A stretch of DNA of 64,000 bases from Saprospirales bacterium. GTDB lineage: Bacteria > Bacteroidota > Bacteroidia > Chitinophagales > JADIYW01. Shown here piece after piece: positions 42,537 through 51,378 of this stretch; position 1 is the stretch's first letter; every line of letters begins with the position of its first letter. Position numbers and translations under genes: made by a program. The notes under the pieces were generated by a model. The model did not search any database, had not been told where the DNA came from, and saw nothing but the letters and a program-made list of their open reading frames with translations. The stretch covers positions 248,001 to 312,000 of the forward strand of contig JADJSS010000002.1 of NCBI GenBank assembly GCA_016711605.1, given 5' to 3'.

Positions 42537-44474
42537 GTGTTTCGTATTAAACCAAAAATTAATTTGTCAATCTTCATCAAAAGCAAGCTGTTGTTTTTGG
42601 TTATGATTCTATTTTTGGGAAAAAACACAAATGCAGAAAATGTAGATACGCTTTTTAAACGTGCACAATATTTTGAGAAAACGAATGTTGACAGCGCTAA
42701 AGTTTATTACTCTAAAATACTTGGTGCTGAATATTTGTCAGAAAAAATGCCTGATGTGTATGCAAAATCACTCAGGAAATTTGCCGTATTAAATGCAGAA
42801 ATAAACGATGATAATTTAAATGTAGTTTATTGCAAGCAGGCAATTTCTATTTTTAAAAAAATTAAAAATTATAAAGAAGTTGGAATTACCTACAATTCTA
42901 TTGCCAACATTTATCAGGTAAAAGGTTTTTTTGATTTAGCAATTTCAAATTATCAAAAAGCTGCATCCATTTTTGATTCTATTCAATTTTATAAAGGTTT
43001 GACGATTTGTTATAGCAACATCGCATCAATTTATAATAATACGGAACAATTTAAAAATGCGTTGGAATATAATTTATTGGCACTTCAAACAGCTTCTCGA
43101 ACAAATGACACATTCAGTATCGGCATGATTGCAAATGATGTATCAATTGCATTCACGAAAAACAATTTAATTGACAGCGCAAAACAATATGCTTCCTTGG
43201 CTTTAAAAAATGGACAATTGCTGCAAAATAATTTTGTGATTGGTTATTCATACAAAGCTCAATTTGAATATTATAAAGCTCAAAAAAAATGGAATGAAGC
43301 AAATCAAAGTGCGCAAAATTCTATCAATTATATTTTAAAAACAAACTCTGATTATGATGCTTGTTTAGCATATTGCAATTTGGCTGAAAGTGCAGTAAAT
43401 ACTGGCAAAAACAACGAAGCAGAACGTTCAATTGTCGAAGCAGAAAGCTTAGCAAAAACTATCAATTCATTTCAATTATACAAACGTGTATATAGTTTAC
43501 ACAAACTCATTTCTGAGAAAAATGGCGATTATAAAAATGCTTTTCAATATGCGCAACTGTATCAGCAATATAGTGATAGTGTTTTTTTTGAAAAACGAAA
43601 TAATACGTTGAATGAGTTAGAAACACAATATCAAACTGCAAAAAAAGAAGCAAAAATTGCACAGCAAAAAATAGAAATTCAGCAACAGGAAATTAAAACC
43701 AAACAAGCGCGCACTCGTTTGTTTATTGCATTGTTTTTTGTGTTGATTTTATTATTAAGTGCGATTGGTTTATATTTTTATTTGCAACAGCGCCAAAAAT
43801 TATTACAAAATAAAATTATCACTATTGAACAACAAAAGAAATTAGAATTAACGCAAGCAATTATTGATGGCGAAGAAATGGAACGTATTCGTTTGGCAAA
43901 AGAACTACACGATGGCATTGGTGGTTTGATGAGTATGATTAAATTGCAGTTTACCAATTTTAAAAAATCGCACACAGAAATTCAAGAAAATCCAGAATAT
44001 AATGATGCATTGAGTTTGCTGAATACAGCATCGCAAGATATACGAAAAATATCGCACGCGCTGATGCCTTCAGCGCTCGAACGTTTAGGTTTAATTGATG
44101 CTACAGAACAATTTTGTACGCAAATGCAACAAAGTGCAAACATCGAAATTGATTTTCAGCATTATAATTTAGAAACACGTTTGCCACAAAAAATGGAGTT
44201 GTTGATGTATAGAATGATTCAAGAATTATTGAACAATATTATTAAATATGCAAGCGCAAAAGAAGTTTTAGTTCAGCTTTCAAAAAACGAAAAAAATATT
44301 TCACTAACAGTTGAAGACGATGGAATTGGTTTTGATATTTCAACCATAAAAAATAAAGATGGAATTGGTTTGATGAGCATGCAAAACAGAATTCATTTAC
44401 TTGGTGGAAAAATGGACATTGATTCAGCAATTAACAAAGGAACTTCGATAAATATTGAGTTGCCTGTTTCGTGA
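42537..44474 (+). CDS. TPR-containing sensor histidine kinase (HisKA_3 type)
   Basis: A 645-residue kinase starting with GTG. Residues ~12-30 form a signal or anchor; ~40-340 are tetratricopeptide repeats (GITYNSIANIYQVKGFFDLAISNYQKA and others) facing the periplasm; ~345-395 is a Gln/Lys-rich coiled coil; TM ~397-417 (FIALFFVLILLLSAIGLYFYL); HisKA_3 with the phospho-His458 in IRLAKELHDGIGGLM; then HATPase_c with MIQELLNNIIKYA (N box) and VEDDGIGFD/DGIGLMSMQNR (G boxes). This architecture is typical of LytS/NarX-like Bacteroidota kinases. It probably phosphorylates the divergent response regulator. Confidence 0.92.
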   Translation: MFRIKPKINLSIFIKSKLLFLVMILFLGKNTNAENVDTLFKRAQYFEKTNVDSAKVYYSKILGAEYLSEKMPDVYAKSLRKFAVLNAEINDDNLNVVYCKQAISIFKKIKNYKEVGITYNSIANIYQVKGFFDLAISNYQKAASIFDSIQFYKGLTICYSNIASIYNNTEQFKNALEYNLLALQTASRTNDTFSIGMIANDVSIAFTKNNLIDSAKQYASLALKNGQLLQNNFVIGYSYKAQFEYYKAQKKWNEANQSAQNSINYILKTNSDYDACLAYCNLAESAVNTGKNNEAERSIVEAESLAKTINSFQLYKRVYSLHKLISEKNGDYKNAFQYAQLYQQYSDSVFFEKRNNTLNELETQYQTAKKEAKIAQQKIEIQQQEIKTKQARTRLFIALFFVLILLLSAIGLYFYLQQRQKLLQNKIITIEQQKKLELTQAIIDGEEMERIRLAKELHDGIGGLMSMIKLQFTNFKKSHTEIQENPEYNDALSLLNTASQDIRKISHALMPSALERLGLIDATEQFCTQMQQSANIEIDFQHYNLETRLPQKMELLMYRMIQELLNNIIKYASAKEVLVQLSKNEKNISLTVEDDGIGFDISTIKNKDGIGLMSMQNRIHLLGGKMDIDSAINKGTSINIELPVS

Positions 44475-44487
44475 TTTTATTTCTTCA

Positions 44488-44511
44488 CGCAAAGTCGCAA
44501 AGAACACAAAT
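44488..44511. repeat. Octanucleotide array (CGCAAAGT type)
   Basis: CGCAAAGT, CGCAAAGA, ACACAAAT in 8-nt phase just after the kinase stop; a related TGGCTTTG word pair occurs 80 bp downstream. Confidence 0.5.
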
Positions 44512-44517
44512 AAAAAA

Positions 44518-44544
44518 GTTCGAAACTTATTAAAAGTTTCGAAC
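44518..44544 (+). terminator. Terminator after the histidine kinase
   Basis: An 11-bp perfect stem GTTCGAAACTT / AAGTTTCGAAC around a 5-nt loop. Confidence 0.75.
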
Positions 44545-44602
44545 TCAAATCAAATAACAATAACTATTTTATGGCTTTGTGGCTGTTATGAGTTTTTTTT
44601 AT

Positions 44603-45457
44603 CTATTCATATGAAATCGTTTTTGTTATTGTGTCAAAAAAATCTACGCTTTCGTGCAATGTTCCAATTGTTTTATGATCTACAATCGTACTAATTCTAC
44701 CTTTTGAATCCAATGTATAATCATATTGATGTACGGTGAAGTTGTTGGTTGGTTTGTTGTTTTTTAATGTCACCATTTTTATTAATTTGCTATACATTAA
44801 TGTAGATGTCATGTTGTTTAATTCTAATACTTTAAATAGTTTAAACGGTGCAAAGCTAACAGGCAATTCATTGATTCCTTTTTTGAAACCAACGCTTTCA
44901 TCGTAAGTAACTTTTACTGTATCAACGCCAATTCCATTTACTATAAAACTGCTAATGTTTCCATTTTCATATTGTGCAAATTTTATTAAAAACTGTTGGT
45001 TATTTGCGCTGTTTACCACATTTTTAATAGTTGAATTGGTATTGATTACAAAATTATTGGTGACTGCTGTGTTGGTTGTGTTAAAATCGTGCATTTGTTT
45101 GTCATTTGATAAAAACATTGTTTGTGGTTGTATGGAGAAATTTCTATCTGAAATAATATTCTTATATCCATTTTGATTGGCTGATTGAAATACAATTATG
45201 GAGTCTGTTCTATTTGCAGATTTTGCAACGTATTTTACCAGATTGTTGTTTGCGTATGTAAATTTTTCTTCCAAAATAATTCTATTACTCGCATCTTTAG
45301 TAATAATAGAAAGTGGTTTTTCGTTAACTGCTGCTGGTGTGTTGTTGTTTGAGTTTCCATTTGGTGCTACCTCATTTTCTTTTTTGCAAGATGTAATTGT
45401 TACTGCGAAGATTACTGCAATTATTGCTATCATCATTCTGTTTGTTGTTGTTTTCAT
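44603..45457 (-). CDS. Hypothetical lipoprotein, YD-repeat/DUF4595-like, paralogue A
   Basis: A 284-residue lipoprotein. The signal MKTTTNRMMIAIIAVIFAVTITSC is nearly identical to that of the paralogue at 46522. The mature part opens KKENEVAPNGNSNNNTP and continues with strand pairs such as VHQYDYTLDSKGRISTIVDH, a YD-repeat-like turn (Y-x-Y-x-D-x-x-G-R), as in DUF4595 surface lipoproteins. The function is unknown; a binding or adhesion role is possible. An 85-bp leader repeat lies directly upstream. Confidence 0.65.
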   Translation of the reverse strand: MKTTTNRMMIAIIAVIFAVTITSCKKENEVAPNGNSNNNTPAAVNEKPLSIITKDASNRIILEEKFTYANNNLVKYVAKSANRTDSIIVFQSANQNGYKNIISDRNFSIQPQTMFLSNDKQMHDFNTTNTAVTNNFVINTNSTIKNVVNSANNQQFLIKFAQYENGNISSFIVNGIGVDTVKVTYDESVGFKKGINELPVSFAPFKLFKVLELNNMTSTLMYSKLIKMVTLKNNKPTNNFTVHQYDYTLDSKGRISTIVDHKTIGTLHESVDFFDTITKTISYE

Positions 45458-45481
45458 AATTATTTATTTTTTATTTTGTTG

Positions 45482-45566
45482 TTATTTGATATTGTAAAGT
45501 TGCGCCAATTGGTACGTTTTCTCTTCAACGCAAACCACCAAAGAAAAAATTCATGGTAAACCACTA
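45482..45566. repeat. 85-bp leader repeat, copy 1
   Basis: About 90 percent identical to 47840-47924 (differences mainly in a 13-nt core). Both copies end 25-34 bp upstream of secreted-protein genes on the minus strand, so this is probably a duplicated promoter/leader. No clear TAnnTTTG box is visible in it. Confidence 0.8.
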
Positions 45567-45620
45567 AGTGTTGTTTGATGAAAAATTGAGTTGTTGAAAG
45601 CTGGAATAGATAAATAAAAA

Positions 45621-45651
45621 GAGTTGGTTTCGCCTAAGGCGAAACCAACTC
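45621..45651. terminator. Terminator between lipoprotein genes
   Basis: A perfect 14-bp stem GAGTTGGTTTCGCC with its complement around TAA; on the minus strand a T-rich tract follows. It ends the transcript of the lipoprotein gene at 45684-46469. Confidence 0.85.
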
Positions 45652-45683
45652 AACTTCAAAATAAACAACTAAGAAAAATTATT

Positions 45684-46469
45684 TTATTTGGCAACAGGTT
45701 CATCATATAAAAAATCATCCATAGCTACTTTGTCATATGAACTTGCAATTTTTCCAATGCCTTCTTCGCCAGTCGTTATTCTCACTTTTGTTACTTTACT
45801 GGCATCTTTAAATTTGACACCTAAGAAAGAAAATTTAGCATCATTTGCAATTGCAAAAAACTTTCCTAAACTTTTTCCTGTTTCGTCAAAAAACTCCAAT
45901 GATGTTTTGTCATTTTTATCTACATCTAAAAAAATAACACCAAACCCTTTAACTGTTGCATCCGTAGTTTGGCCTGGAACTTTAAATGTAACATCTACTA
46001 TATTTCCATTCATTGAGCCAAAGATTAGTTTTTTACTAAACACTTTAAACTGCGTGGCAAATCCAGCATATACATCATCGAAACCATTTGAACTAATGCG
46101 CAAATCATTGGCAAGTGATGTTGTAAAAACAGCGCCACGTTTTCTTCCATTTGGTAATGCTACATCTGTTTGTGCAAAAAAATCAGAAGGAAAAGTATTA
46201 TTGTCCTGAAATGTAACAGGCACTGCGTCCCAATTAATTTCGCGTCTTCCTCCAATTTTTCCTGGTGCTGTATTGAGCGAATCACCTAATAAAGATTTGA
46301 ATTGCGCCAATGTTGCTGATATACTTAGCGAATCGCCAGTTGCTTTGAGAACTTCTGATATTGGTAGTTGTTCTTTTACTGTTTCTTCTTTCTTGCAAGA
46401 TGTAGTTGCTGCTGCGAAGATTATTGCTACCATTGCAATTAATAATCTGATGTTGTTTTTGTTTTTCAT
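45684..46469 (-). CDS. Hypothetical secreted lipoprotein
   Basis: A 261-residue lipoprotein with signal MKNKNNIRLLIAMVAIIFAAATTSC. The mature protein contains APGKIGGRREINWDAVPVTFQDNNTFPSDFF, then beta-rich sequence GFGVIFLDVDKNDKTSLEFFDETGKSLGKFF and a C-terminal AMDDFLYDEPVAK. The central part resembles extracellular proteins with PEP-CTERM-type sandwich domains seen in many bacteria; no enzyme motif is visible. It sits between two paralogous lipoprotein genes, suggesting a surface or periplasmic role shared with them. Confidence 0.68.
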   Translation of the reverse strand: MKNKNNIRLLIAMVAIIFAAATTSCKKEETVKEQLPISEVLKATGDSLSISATLAQFKSLLGDSLNTAPGKIGGRREINWDAVPVTFQDNNTFPSDFFAQTDVALPNGRKRGAVFTTSLANDLRISSNGFDDVYAGFATQFKVFSKKLIFGSMNGNIVDVTFKVPGQTTDATVKGFGVIFLDVDKNDKTSLEFFDETGKSLGKFFAIANDAKFSFLGVKFKDASKVTKVRITTGEEGIGKIASSYDKVAMDDFLYDEPVAK

Positions 46470-46521
46470 TGTTTTTAAATTTTAATTTTATAAGAAATAG
46501 TTTATGGATTTGTGGCTTGTT

Positions 46522-47346
46522 TTAGTAAGAAATAGTGCTTATTACTATTTTTTGTGATGATGTGCTAACTGTTGTATTTGTTACAGTATCCGTAATTTTT
46601 ATTACTCTATTATTTGCATCAAATTCGTATTGGTAATCATGTGTTTCAAATCTGCTACCACCAAATGTTGTAATTACTTGTTTAATTAATTTATTGTATA
46701 AAACAGTTGCCGTTGCGTTTTCTTGTTCCAAAACTTTATAATTAAATATTGGTTTAAATGCTAAAGGAATTTCGTTTATACCTTTTTGATATGGTAAATT
46801 ATTGTGGTAATTAATATCAACACGAACTTCTGCACCAATAATCGATAAATTGTTGTTTGTGTATGCAAACTCACCAACTGATTGTGTTGAATTATCTGGT
46901 CTAACTTTAGTTATTCTACTTAATTTAGTTTGATTATTTACAAAATCAATTTGATCATTTGAGCTAAAAATTGCTTTAAAAGTTTTATCAGTATTATATG
47001 TCAATACTTGACTAACTGTTGTAGATCCTTGTCTTTTAAAAGAAACACTATTTGCTGAAACTAACACAGAATCTTCACCATTTCGTGTTATTGAAATATA
47101 ATTTTTTAATTTTCCTACAGCATCATACGTATAAAATTCTTTTCTTACACTAGAACCATTTTCTGTAGTAATGATACTTCTTGGTTTTAAAGAAACAGCT
47201 GGTGTTACTGGTGTTGCAGGAATGTTTGGTGGTGTGTTTACGCTTGGATTTGGTGTTACATCGTTTTCTTTTTTGCAAGATGTTGTTGCTACTGCGAAGA
47301 TTACTGCAATTATTGCTATCATCATTCTGTTTGTTGTTGTTCTCAT
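46522..47346 (-). CDS. Hypothetical lipoprotein, YD-repeat/DUF4595-like, paralogue B
   Basis: A 274-residue lipoprotein and paralogue of the protein at 44603-45457: signal MRTTTNRMMIAIIAVIFAVATTSC differs at very few positions, and both share SIITxxxxS openings, INELPxxFxPxxxxKVLE and a YD-type turn (HDYQYEFDANNRVIKITD). The linker after the lipid Cys is Pro-rich (TPNPSVNTPPNIPATPVTP). The two copies probably arose by duplication with the non-related lipoprotein gene between them. Function unknown. Confidence 0.68.
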   Translation of the reverse strand: MRTTTNRMMIAIIAVIFAVATTSCKKENDVTPNPSVNTPPNIPATPVTPAVSLKPRSIITTENGSSVRKEFYTYDAVGKLKNYISITRNGEDSVLVSANSVSFKRQGSTTVSQVLTYNTDKTFKAIFSSNDQIDFVNNQTKLSRITKVRPDNSTQSVGEFAYTNNNLSIIGAEVRVDINYHNNLPYQKGINEIPLAFKPIFNYKVLEQENATATVLYNKLIKQVITTFGGSRFETHDYQYEFDANNRVIKITDTVTNTTVSTSSQKIVISTISY

Positions 47347-47395
47347 GATTGTTAATTTTTAATTGTTGATTAATTTATTTTGATTTTTTGATTGA

Positions 47396-47806
47396 TTATT
47401 TATTTGCATACGCAATTGCTGGTTTAGTGTATTGTGCAGCATCTTCAAATACTAATTGGTTGTTTTCTACTGTATATTTTACTGGTGCTTGTTTTTCATT
47501 TCCATGAATAATATAAATACCATCTGCTTTTACTAACCAGTTTCCTTTTCCAGTAACGCTAATTTTAGCATCTTTTTTCTCGAAAGAAATGTAGGTTCCG
47601 TTTGCATTGAATTGGCAATACTCTACTTTTTTTGATTGATAATTCATCGATGCTTTTTCCCAAGTGCCAACTAATTTTTTGTCGGTGTGTTTGTACACAA
47701 GGTCAAATTGTGCTGCACTCATTTTTTTGGTTTTTGCAAATGTTGTGCTGAATGCTGTCATTAACACGATGATGATTGCTGCGATTGTTTTGATTGAATT
47801 TTTCAT
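47396..47806 (-). CDS. Small secreted protein, lipocalin-like
   Basis: A 136-residue protein with a signal peptide (MKNSIKTIAAIIIVLMTAFSTTFA) and a compact strand-rich mature part: LVGTWEKASMNYQSKKVEYCQF, GTYISFEKKDAKISV, GNWLVKADGIYIIHG. The LVGTW-type strand opening is typical of lipocalin-like small Bacteroidota proteins. It shares the 85-bp leader repeat with paralogue A, implying similar control although the proteins are unrelated. Confidence 0.62.
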   Translation of the reverse strand: MKNSIKTIAAIIIVLMTAFSTTFAKTKKMSAAQFDLVYKHTDKKLVGTWEKASMNYQSKKVEYCQFNANGTYISFEKKDAKISVTGKGNWLVKADGIYIIHGNEKQAPVKYTVENNQLVFEDAAQYTKPAIAYANK

Positions 47807-47839
47807 GATTATTGTTTTTGTTTGTTTTAAATTTTGTTC

Positions 47840-47924
47840 TTATTTGATATTGTAAAATTGCGCCAATTTGAAGCGTTTATCTTCAACGCAAACCACCAAA
47901 GAAAAAATTCATGGTAAACCACTA
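47840..47924. repeat. 85-bp leader repeat, copy 2
   Basis: Second copy of the leader at 45482-45566, starting 34 bp upstream of the small secreted protein gene at 47396-47806. Confidence 0.8.
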
Positions 47925-48068
47925 GTCAAAAATTTCAAGCTGTTTTGATGTTAAGCAACGTTATAAAATGTATCCTTAACCAAAAATTTTGTTAATCATT
48001 TTGCTCTGCAATAACGTGGCACTCTAGTTGCAATACTTGATTCATTACTCAACTTAAAACAAATAGTT

Positions 48069-48266
48069 ATGAAGACTTTTATTTATGGAACTGCTTTAAT
48101 GATGATTATGGCACTTTCAACCAGCTCATTCGCAAAACCAAATTCTGCTTACGGTGAAAAATCAAAAAAAGAAGTAAGAGGCAATTATGGTAAAAAAGAC
48201 GACGATAAAAAAGGAAAAGGAAAATCTTGTCATCATCACAACAAAAAAGGTTGTCATAAAAAATAA
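48069..48266 (+). CDS. Small secreted His/Lys/Cys-rich protein
   Basis: A 65-residue protein with a signal peptide (MKTFIYGTALMMIMALSTSSFA) and a very basic, His/Lys/Cys-rich mature end (KSCHHHNKKGCHKK). It is too short for a domain assignment; the HHH and Cys suggest metal binding (inference). It lies just before an ECF sigma factor gene with its own terminator in between, so it is probably a separate unit. Codon use is like the neighbours. Confidence 0.55.
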   Translation: MKTFIYGTALMMIMALSTSSFAKPNSAYGEKSKKEVRGNYGKKDDDKKGKGKSCHHHNKKGCHKK

Positions 48267-48289
48267 TTTATTGAGAACTGGAATTTTTT

Positions 48290-48317
48290 AAAACCATCTG
48301 TTTTAGCAGATGGTTTT
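48290..48317 (+). terminator. Terminator after the small His-rich gene
   Basis: An 11-bp perfect stem AAAACCATCTG / CAGATGGTTTT with a 6-nt loop, followed by ATTTTTAT. Confidence 0.85.
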
Positions 48318-48339
48318 ATTTTTATCGCTTTTTATGTAA

Positions 48340-48347
48340 TATCTTTG
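48340..48347 (+). promoter_or_regulatory. -7 box of the sigma-factor operon
   Basis: TATCTTTG (TAnnTTTG) 39 bp before the TTG start at 48387, just after the terminator of the gene before. Confidence 0.5.
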
Positions 48348-48386
48348 CATCGAAAACGACATATAAAGTAAGCGTATTCTAAATCT

Positions 48387-48863
48387 TTGGAGCAACTATT
48401 TCTACAAACCATTAATGAGCATCAGCGCATCTTACACAAGGTGTGCCGTATGTACACGTCTAATCAAGACGATCACAATGATTTGTTCCAAGAAATGATT
48501 TTGCAATTATGGAAAGCTTTTCCATCGTTCAGAAATGAAGCCAAGATTACAACATTCATGTATAGAATTGCTTTAAACACAGCTATTTCTGGCATAAGAA
48601 AAAAGAAAATAAAAACAACAGAACTCGAAAGCATTTCATTTCAAATTAAAGAAACTATCGAAGAAAATTTTAGTGATGAATTGAAATTATTACACGCATC
48701 TATTGAACAATTATCTGATGTAGAAAAATCAATTGTATTATTATTTTTAGAAGATAAACCATACGATGAAATAGCTGAAATTACTGGTATTTCAGCCAAT
48801 TATGTAGCTGTAAAAATGAATCGAATTAAAGAAAAATTAAGAAAACTATTAAATGTAAAATAA
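48387..48863 (+). CDS. ECF-type RNA polymerase sigma factor
   Basis: A 158-residue ECF sigma factor starting with TTG: region 2 with YTSNQDDHNDLFQEMILQLWKAFPSF, TFMYRIALNTAISGIRKKK, and region 4 with QLSDVEKSIVLLFLEDKPYDEIAEITGISANYVAVKMNRIKEKL. Its stop overlaps the ATG of the next gene by one base (TAATG), so the two are translated together. The membrane-bound partner is the probable anti-sigma factor. A TAnnTTTG promoter lies ~40 bp upstream. Confidence 0.9.
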   Translation: MEQLFLQTINEHQRILHKVCRMYTSNQDDHNDLFQEMILQLWKAFPSFRNEAKITTFMYRIALNTAISGIRKKKIKTTELESISFQIKETIEENFSDELKLLHASIEQLSDVEKSIVLLFLEDKPYDEIAEITGISANYVAVKMNRIKEKLRKLLNVK

Positions 48864-49501
48864 TGGTAGAATTAGAAAACTTGAAAGATATTTGGAAACA
48901 ACACATAGATCCAACTATTGACAAGCAAAACATCGAAAAACAAGAAATTGAACGCTTATTAAAAGGTCGTTCAACTTCTATTTTAGAAAAGTTGAAACGA
49001 AATCTGTTGCTTGAAATTGCTATGTTTGTTGTGTGTTTGCTCTTAGTTGCTGCTGTTCCATTTTATTTTAATTCAACACCAGTAACAATTTTATTTATAG
49101 CAGCATTGGTTTTTATTTTTATTCCATATCTATTTTATTACATCAAAAAATACAACGAATTAAATAAATTTTCCATATTTCATAACGATATAAAAACAAG
49201 CTTACAATCGTTGATTTTACAATTAGAAAAATTCTTAAAAATTTATTTTTATGGAAGTTTAATTTTAGCACCATTCTCTGTTTTCATTTCTGCTTTAGCA
49301 TGTTTATATGAAATGAAAGCACTTGGCTATTTATTATATTTTGATGAATTCAGTAAACCAACCTTAGCCATCATTTTGTCTTTTGCTTTAGTATTTACAT
49401 TGTTGTCTTATCCAATTTTGAAATGGTATTTACGCAAATTGTACGGACAACATATTGAAACATTAAAAGAATATTTAAAAGAACTGGAAGAGGTTGAGTA
49501 G
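48863..49501 (+). CDS. Membrane protein, probable anti-sigma partner
   Basis: A 212-residue protein with a short cytoplasmic N-terminus (MVELENLKDIWKQHIDPTIDKQ) and about four to five membrane helices (LLEIAMFVVCLLLVAAVPFYF, TILFIAALVFIFIPYLF, YFYGSLILAPFSVFISALACLY, LAIILSFALVFTLLSYPIL). It is translationally coupled to the ECF sigma gene, which strongly implies it controls that sigma factor. The N-terminal ~40 residues would bind the sigma factor (inference). Confidence 0.68.
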   Translation: MVELENLKDIWKQHIDPTIDKQNIEKQEIERLLKGRSTSILEKLKRNLLLEIAMFVVCLLLVAAVPFYFNSTPVTILFIAALVFIFIPYLFYYIKKYNELNKFSIFHNDIKTSLQSLILQLEKFLKIYFYGSLILAPFSVFISALACLYEMKALGYLLYFDEFSKPTLAIILSFALVFTLLSYPILKWYLRKLYGQHIETLKEYLKELEEVE

Positions 49502-49519
49502 ATAAATCTGCTTTCATTT

Positions 49520-49558
49520 TTGCTCACAGATTCCACGGATTTTCACAGAATTATAAAT
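49520..49558. repeat. 39-bp dispersed repeat, copy 2
   Basis: Matches 4246-4284 at 38 of 39 positions and again sits directly after a stop codon. Confidence 0.75.
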
Positions 49559-49566
49559 TATATAAC

Positions 49567-49698
49567 AATGTCATTTAGTTAAGAAGAGATTCCGAAAAAA
49601 TTTCGGAATGACAGCGTCACGGCACAACGACGCAGATACCGAGTCGCTGTCAACCTGAACTTGTTTCAGGTTCTTATTTTGCTTAACTAAACGGCATT
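49567..49698. mobile_element. MITE-like element: 17-bp imperfect terminal inverted repeats with nested hairpins
   Basis: The ends AATGTCATTTAGTTAAG (49567-49583) and its near-complement (49682-49698, 15 of 17 matches) enclose ~98 bp with three stems: ATTCCGAAA/TTTCGGAAT (49589-49609), TGACAGCG/CGCTGTCA (49609-49652) and the palindrome ACCTGAACTTGTTTCAGGT. It is clearly more GC-rich than the surroundings and has no reading frame. It may be a non-autonomous transposable element or a structured RNA unit. Confidence 0.6.
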
Positions 49699-49757
49699 GA
49701 ATCATATAATTAAATCAATCTCTTTAAGCAGCGATTAATCAGTGTTTAATCTGCGAT

Positions 49758-50698
49758 TTATTTCCATTCCACTACCACACCACGTTTTTTATTCTGTAAT
49801 TCTTCAGGAATATTTTTCAGAATTTGTTTTTTTAATACCTGAATAAATTTCTTTTTAACAATACTTCTAGCGTATACTATACTTATTTCTCGCAACGGTT
49901 TTGGTTTCTTAAAGGTGGCAATATTGTTGAATTGTTTGGTCGTTAATTCTAATGCGGCCAATTCTGGCAACAGCGTAAAACCACCTTCTGTTTCCACCAT
50001 TTTTTTCAGCGTTTCAATGGAGCCAGTTTCGTATTTTAACTGTTGATTTATTTTTTGCTCTTTCGTACACAAATTTATAATCTGATTTCTAAAACAGTTT
50101 CCTTGCGATAGCATCCAAACATCATCACGCAAAATATCGTTTGAGTCTAGTGTTTTTTTTTCTTTGTTAATGGATGTTTAGCTTGCGCATACACCATAAT
50201 TTCTTCATAATACAATGGTTCTTCTGTTAAGTTGTTTTCATGCAATGGTGTTGCTAAAATTCCAACATCAATTTCATCTTTATTCAATTTCTGAATAATA
50301 TCTTCTGTTTTCAGTTCTTGTATTATGAGTTTGATACCTTTATATTTTTTTATAAAATCGCCTAAAAAATAAGGCAACAAATATGGCGCAATGGTAGGAA
50401 TAATTCCAATAGATAAACTGCCTTCAAAACTATCATCAAAACCTTTCGAAATGGTTTCTAATTTTTTGGCTTCACGCAAAATAATACGCGCCTGTTCAAT
50501 TAATGCAGCACCAGCTTCTGTTGGAATAATTGGCTGTTTGCTTCTGTCAAAAATTATTATTTTTAACTCTTCTTCCAGTTTTTTTAATTGCATGGATAAA
50601 GTTGGCTGCGTTACCAAACAAGCATCTGCTGCTTTGGCAAAATGACGATAATTGTCAATTGCTAAAAGATATTCTAATTGTGTCAATGAAATATTCAT
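49758..50698 (-). CDS. oxyR: OxyR-type LysR regulator (frameshift in a poly-A run)
   Basis: The N-terminal 183 residues (MNISLTQLEYLLAIDNYRHFAKAADACLVTQPTLSMQLKKLEEEL) are a LysR winged helix plus the start of the ligand domain. The frame then breaks in nine A (50153-50161 on the plus strand); with ten A it continues TLDSNDILRDDVWMLSQGNCFRNQIINLC, which holds the two redox Cys pattern of OxyR. Read as one protein it is ~313 residues, normal for OxyR. It is divergent from dps, with ahpC and an AhpD-like gene beyond, so it is the peroxide sensor of this cluster. Confidence 0.82.
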
Positions 50699-50787
50699 GT
50701 ATCAGTTTTTCTTATCGAATCATAAAATTAATCAATTTTTGTTATTAAACAAATTCCATCATCTTTACATTATCAAATAAGCAAAAC

Positions 50788-51272
50788 ATGAGCAAATTAA
50801 AAATAATACACAAATCGGTTTAGATAGCAAAAAATCTGAAGCTTTAGCAAATGAATTAAATTCGTTATTAGCAAACTTTCAATTGTATTATCAAAATTTA
50901 CGTGGTTTACATTGGAATATAAATGGAAAACATTTTTTTGAACTACATGTAAAATTTGAAGAACTATATAATGATGTTCAATTAAAAATTGATTTAGTTG
51001 CGGAACGGATACTCACCTTAGGTTTTTCGCCATTACATACGTTTTCTGATTACTTAAAAAAATCAAGTATCAAAGAAGGAAAAAATATTTCAGATGCGAA
51101 AACTGCTGTTCAATTAGTTGTTTCAAGTTTGCAAACTATTATTTTATTAGAAAGAGCCATTCTGAAAACAGCAGATAAACTCAATGACGAAGGAACAAAT
51201 ACAATGCTCACGGATTTTATTACTCAACAAGAAAAAGAAATTTGGATGTATTCTGCTTGGTTGAAACATTAA
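50788..51272 (+). CDS. dps: Dps-like ferritin (frameshift near the start)
   Basis: A ~161-residue Dps protein. From 50788 the start reads MSKLK, then the frame is lost in a run of five A near 50800; with six A it continues NNTQIGLDSKKSEALANELN and then the intact body FQLYYQNLRGLHWNINGKHFFELHVKFEELYNDV (ferroxidase His/Asp/Glu), ending QQEKEIWMYSAWLKH. It stores iron oxidised by peroxide and protects DNA. It is divergent from oxyR, 89 bp away. Confidence 0.82.
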
Positions 51273-51329
51273 TAGATTTTACTTATCGTATTATAAATAA
51301 CAATCGATTTTATTTATTAGAATATTTCG

Positions 51330-51337
51330 TAAATTTG
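51330..51337 (+). promoter_or_regulatory. -7 box upstream of ahpC
   Basis: TAAATTTG (TAnnTTTG), 41 bp before the ahpC start and just after dps, so ahpC probably has its own promoter. Confidence 0.45.
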
Positions 51338-51378
51338 CATATTAATTATTATTCATCACTTTAAAAAAATAAACAAAA

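Noticed and set aside
49758..50132. Separate short gene of 124 codons after the LysR fragment
   Set aside because: It contains the OxyR Cys region that belongs to the upstream LysR fragment; one base in a poly-A run joins them.
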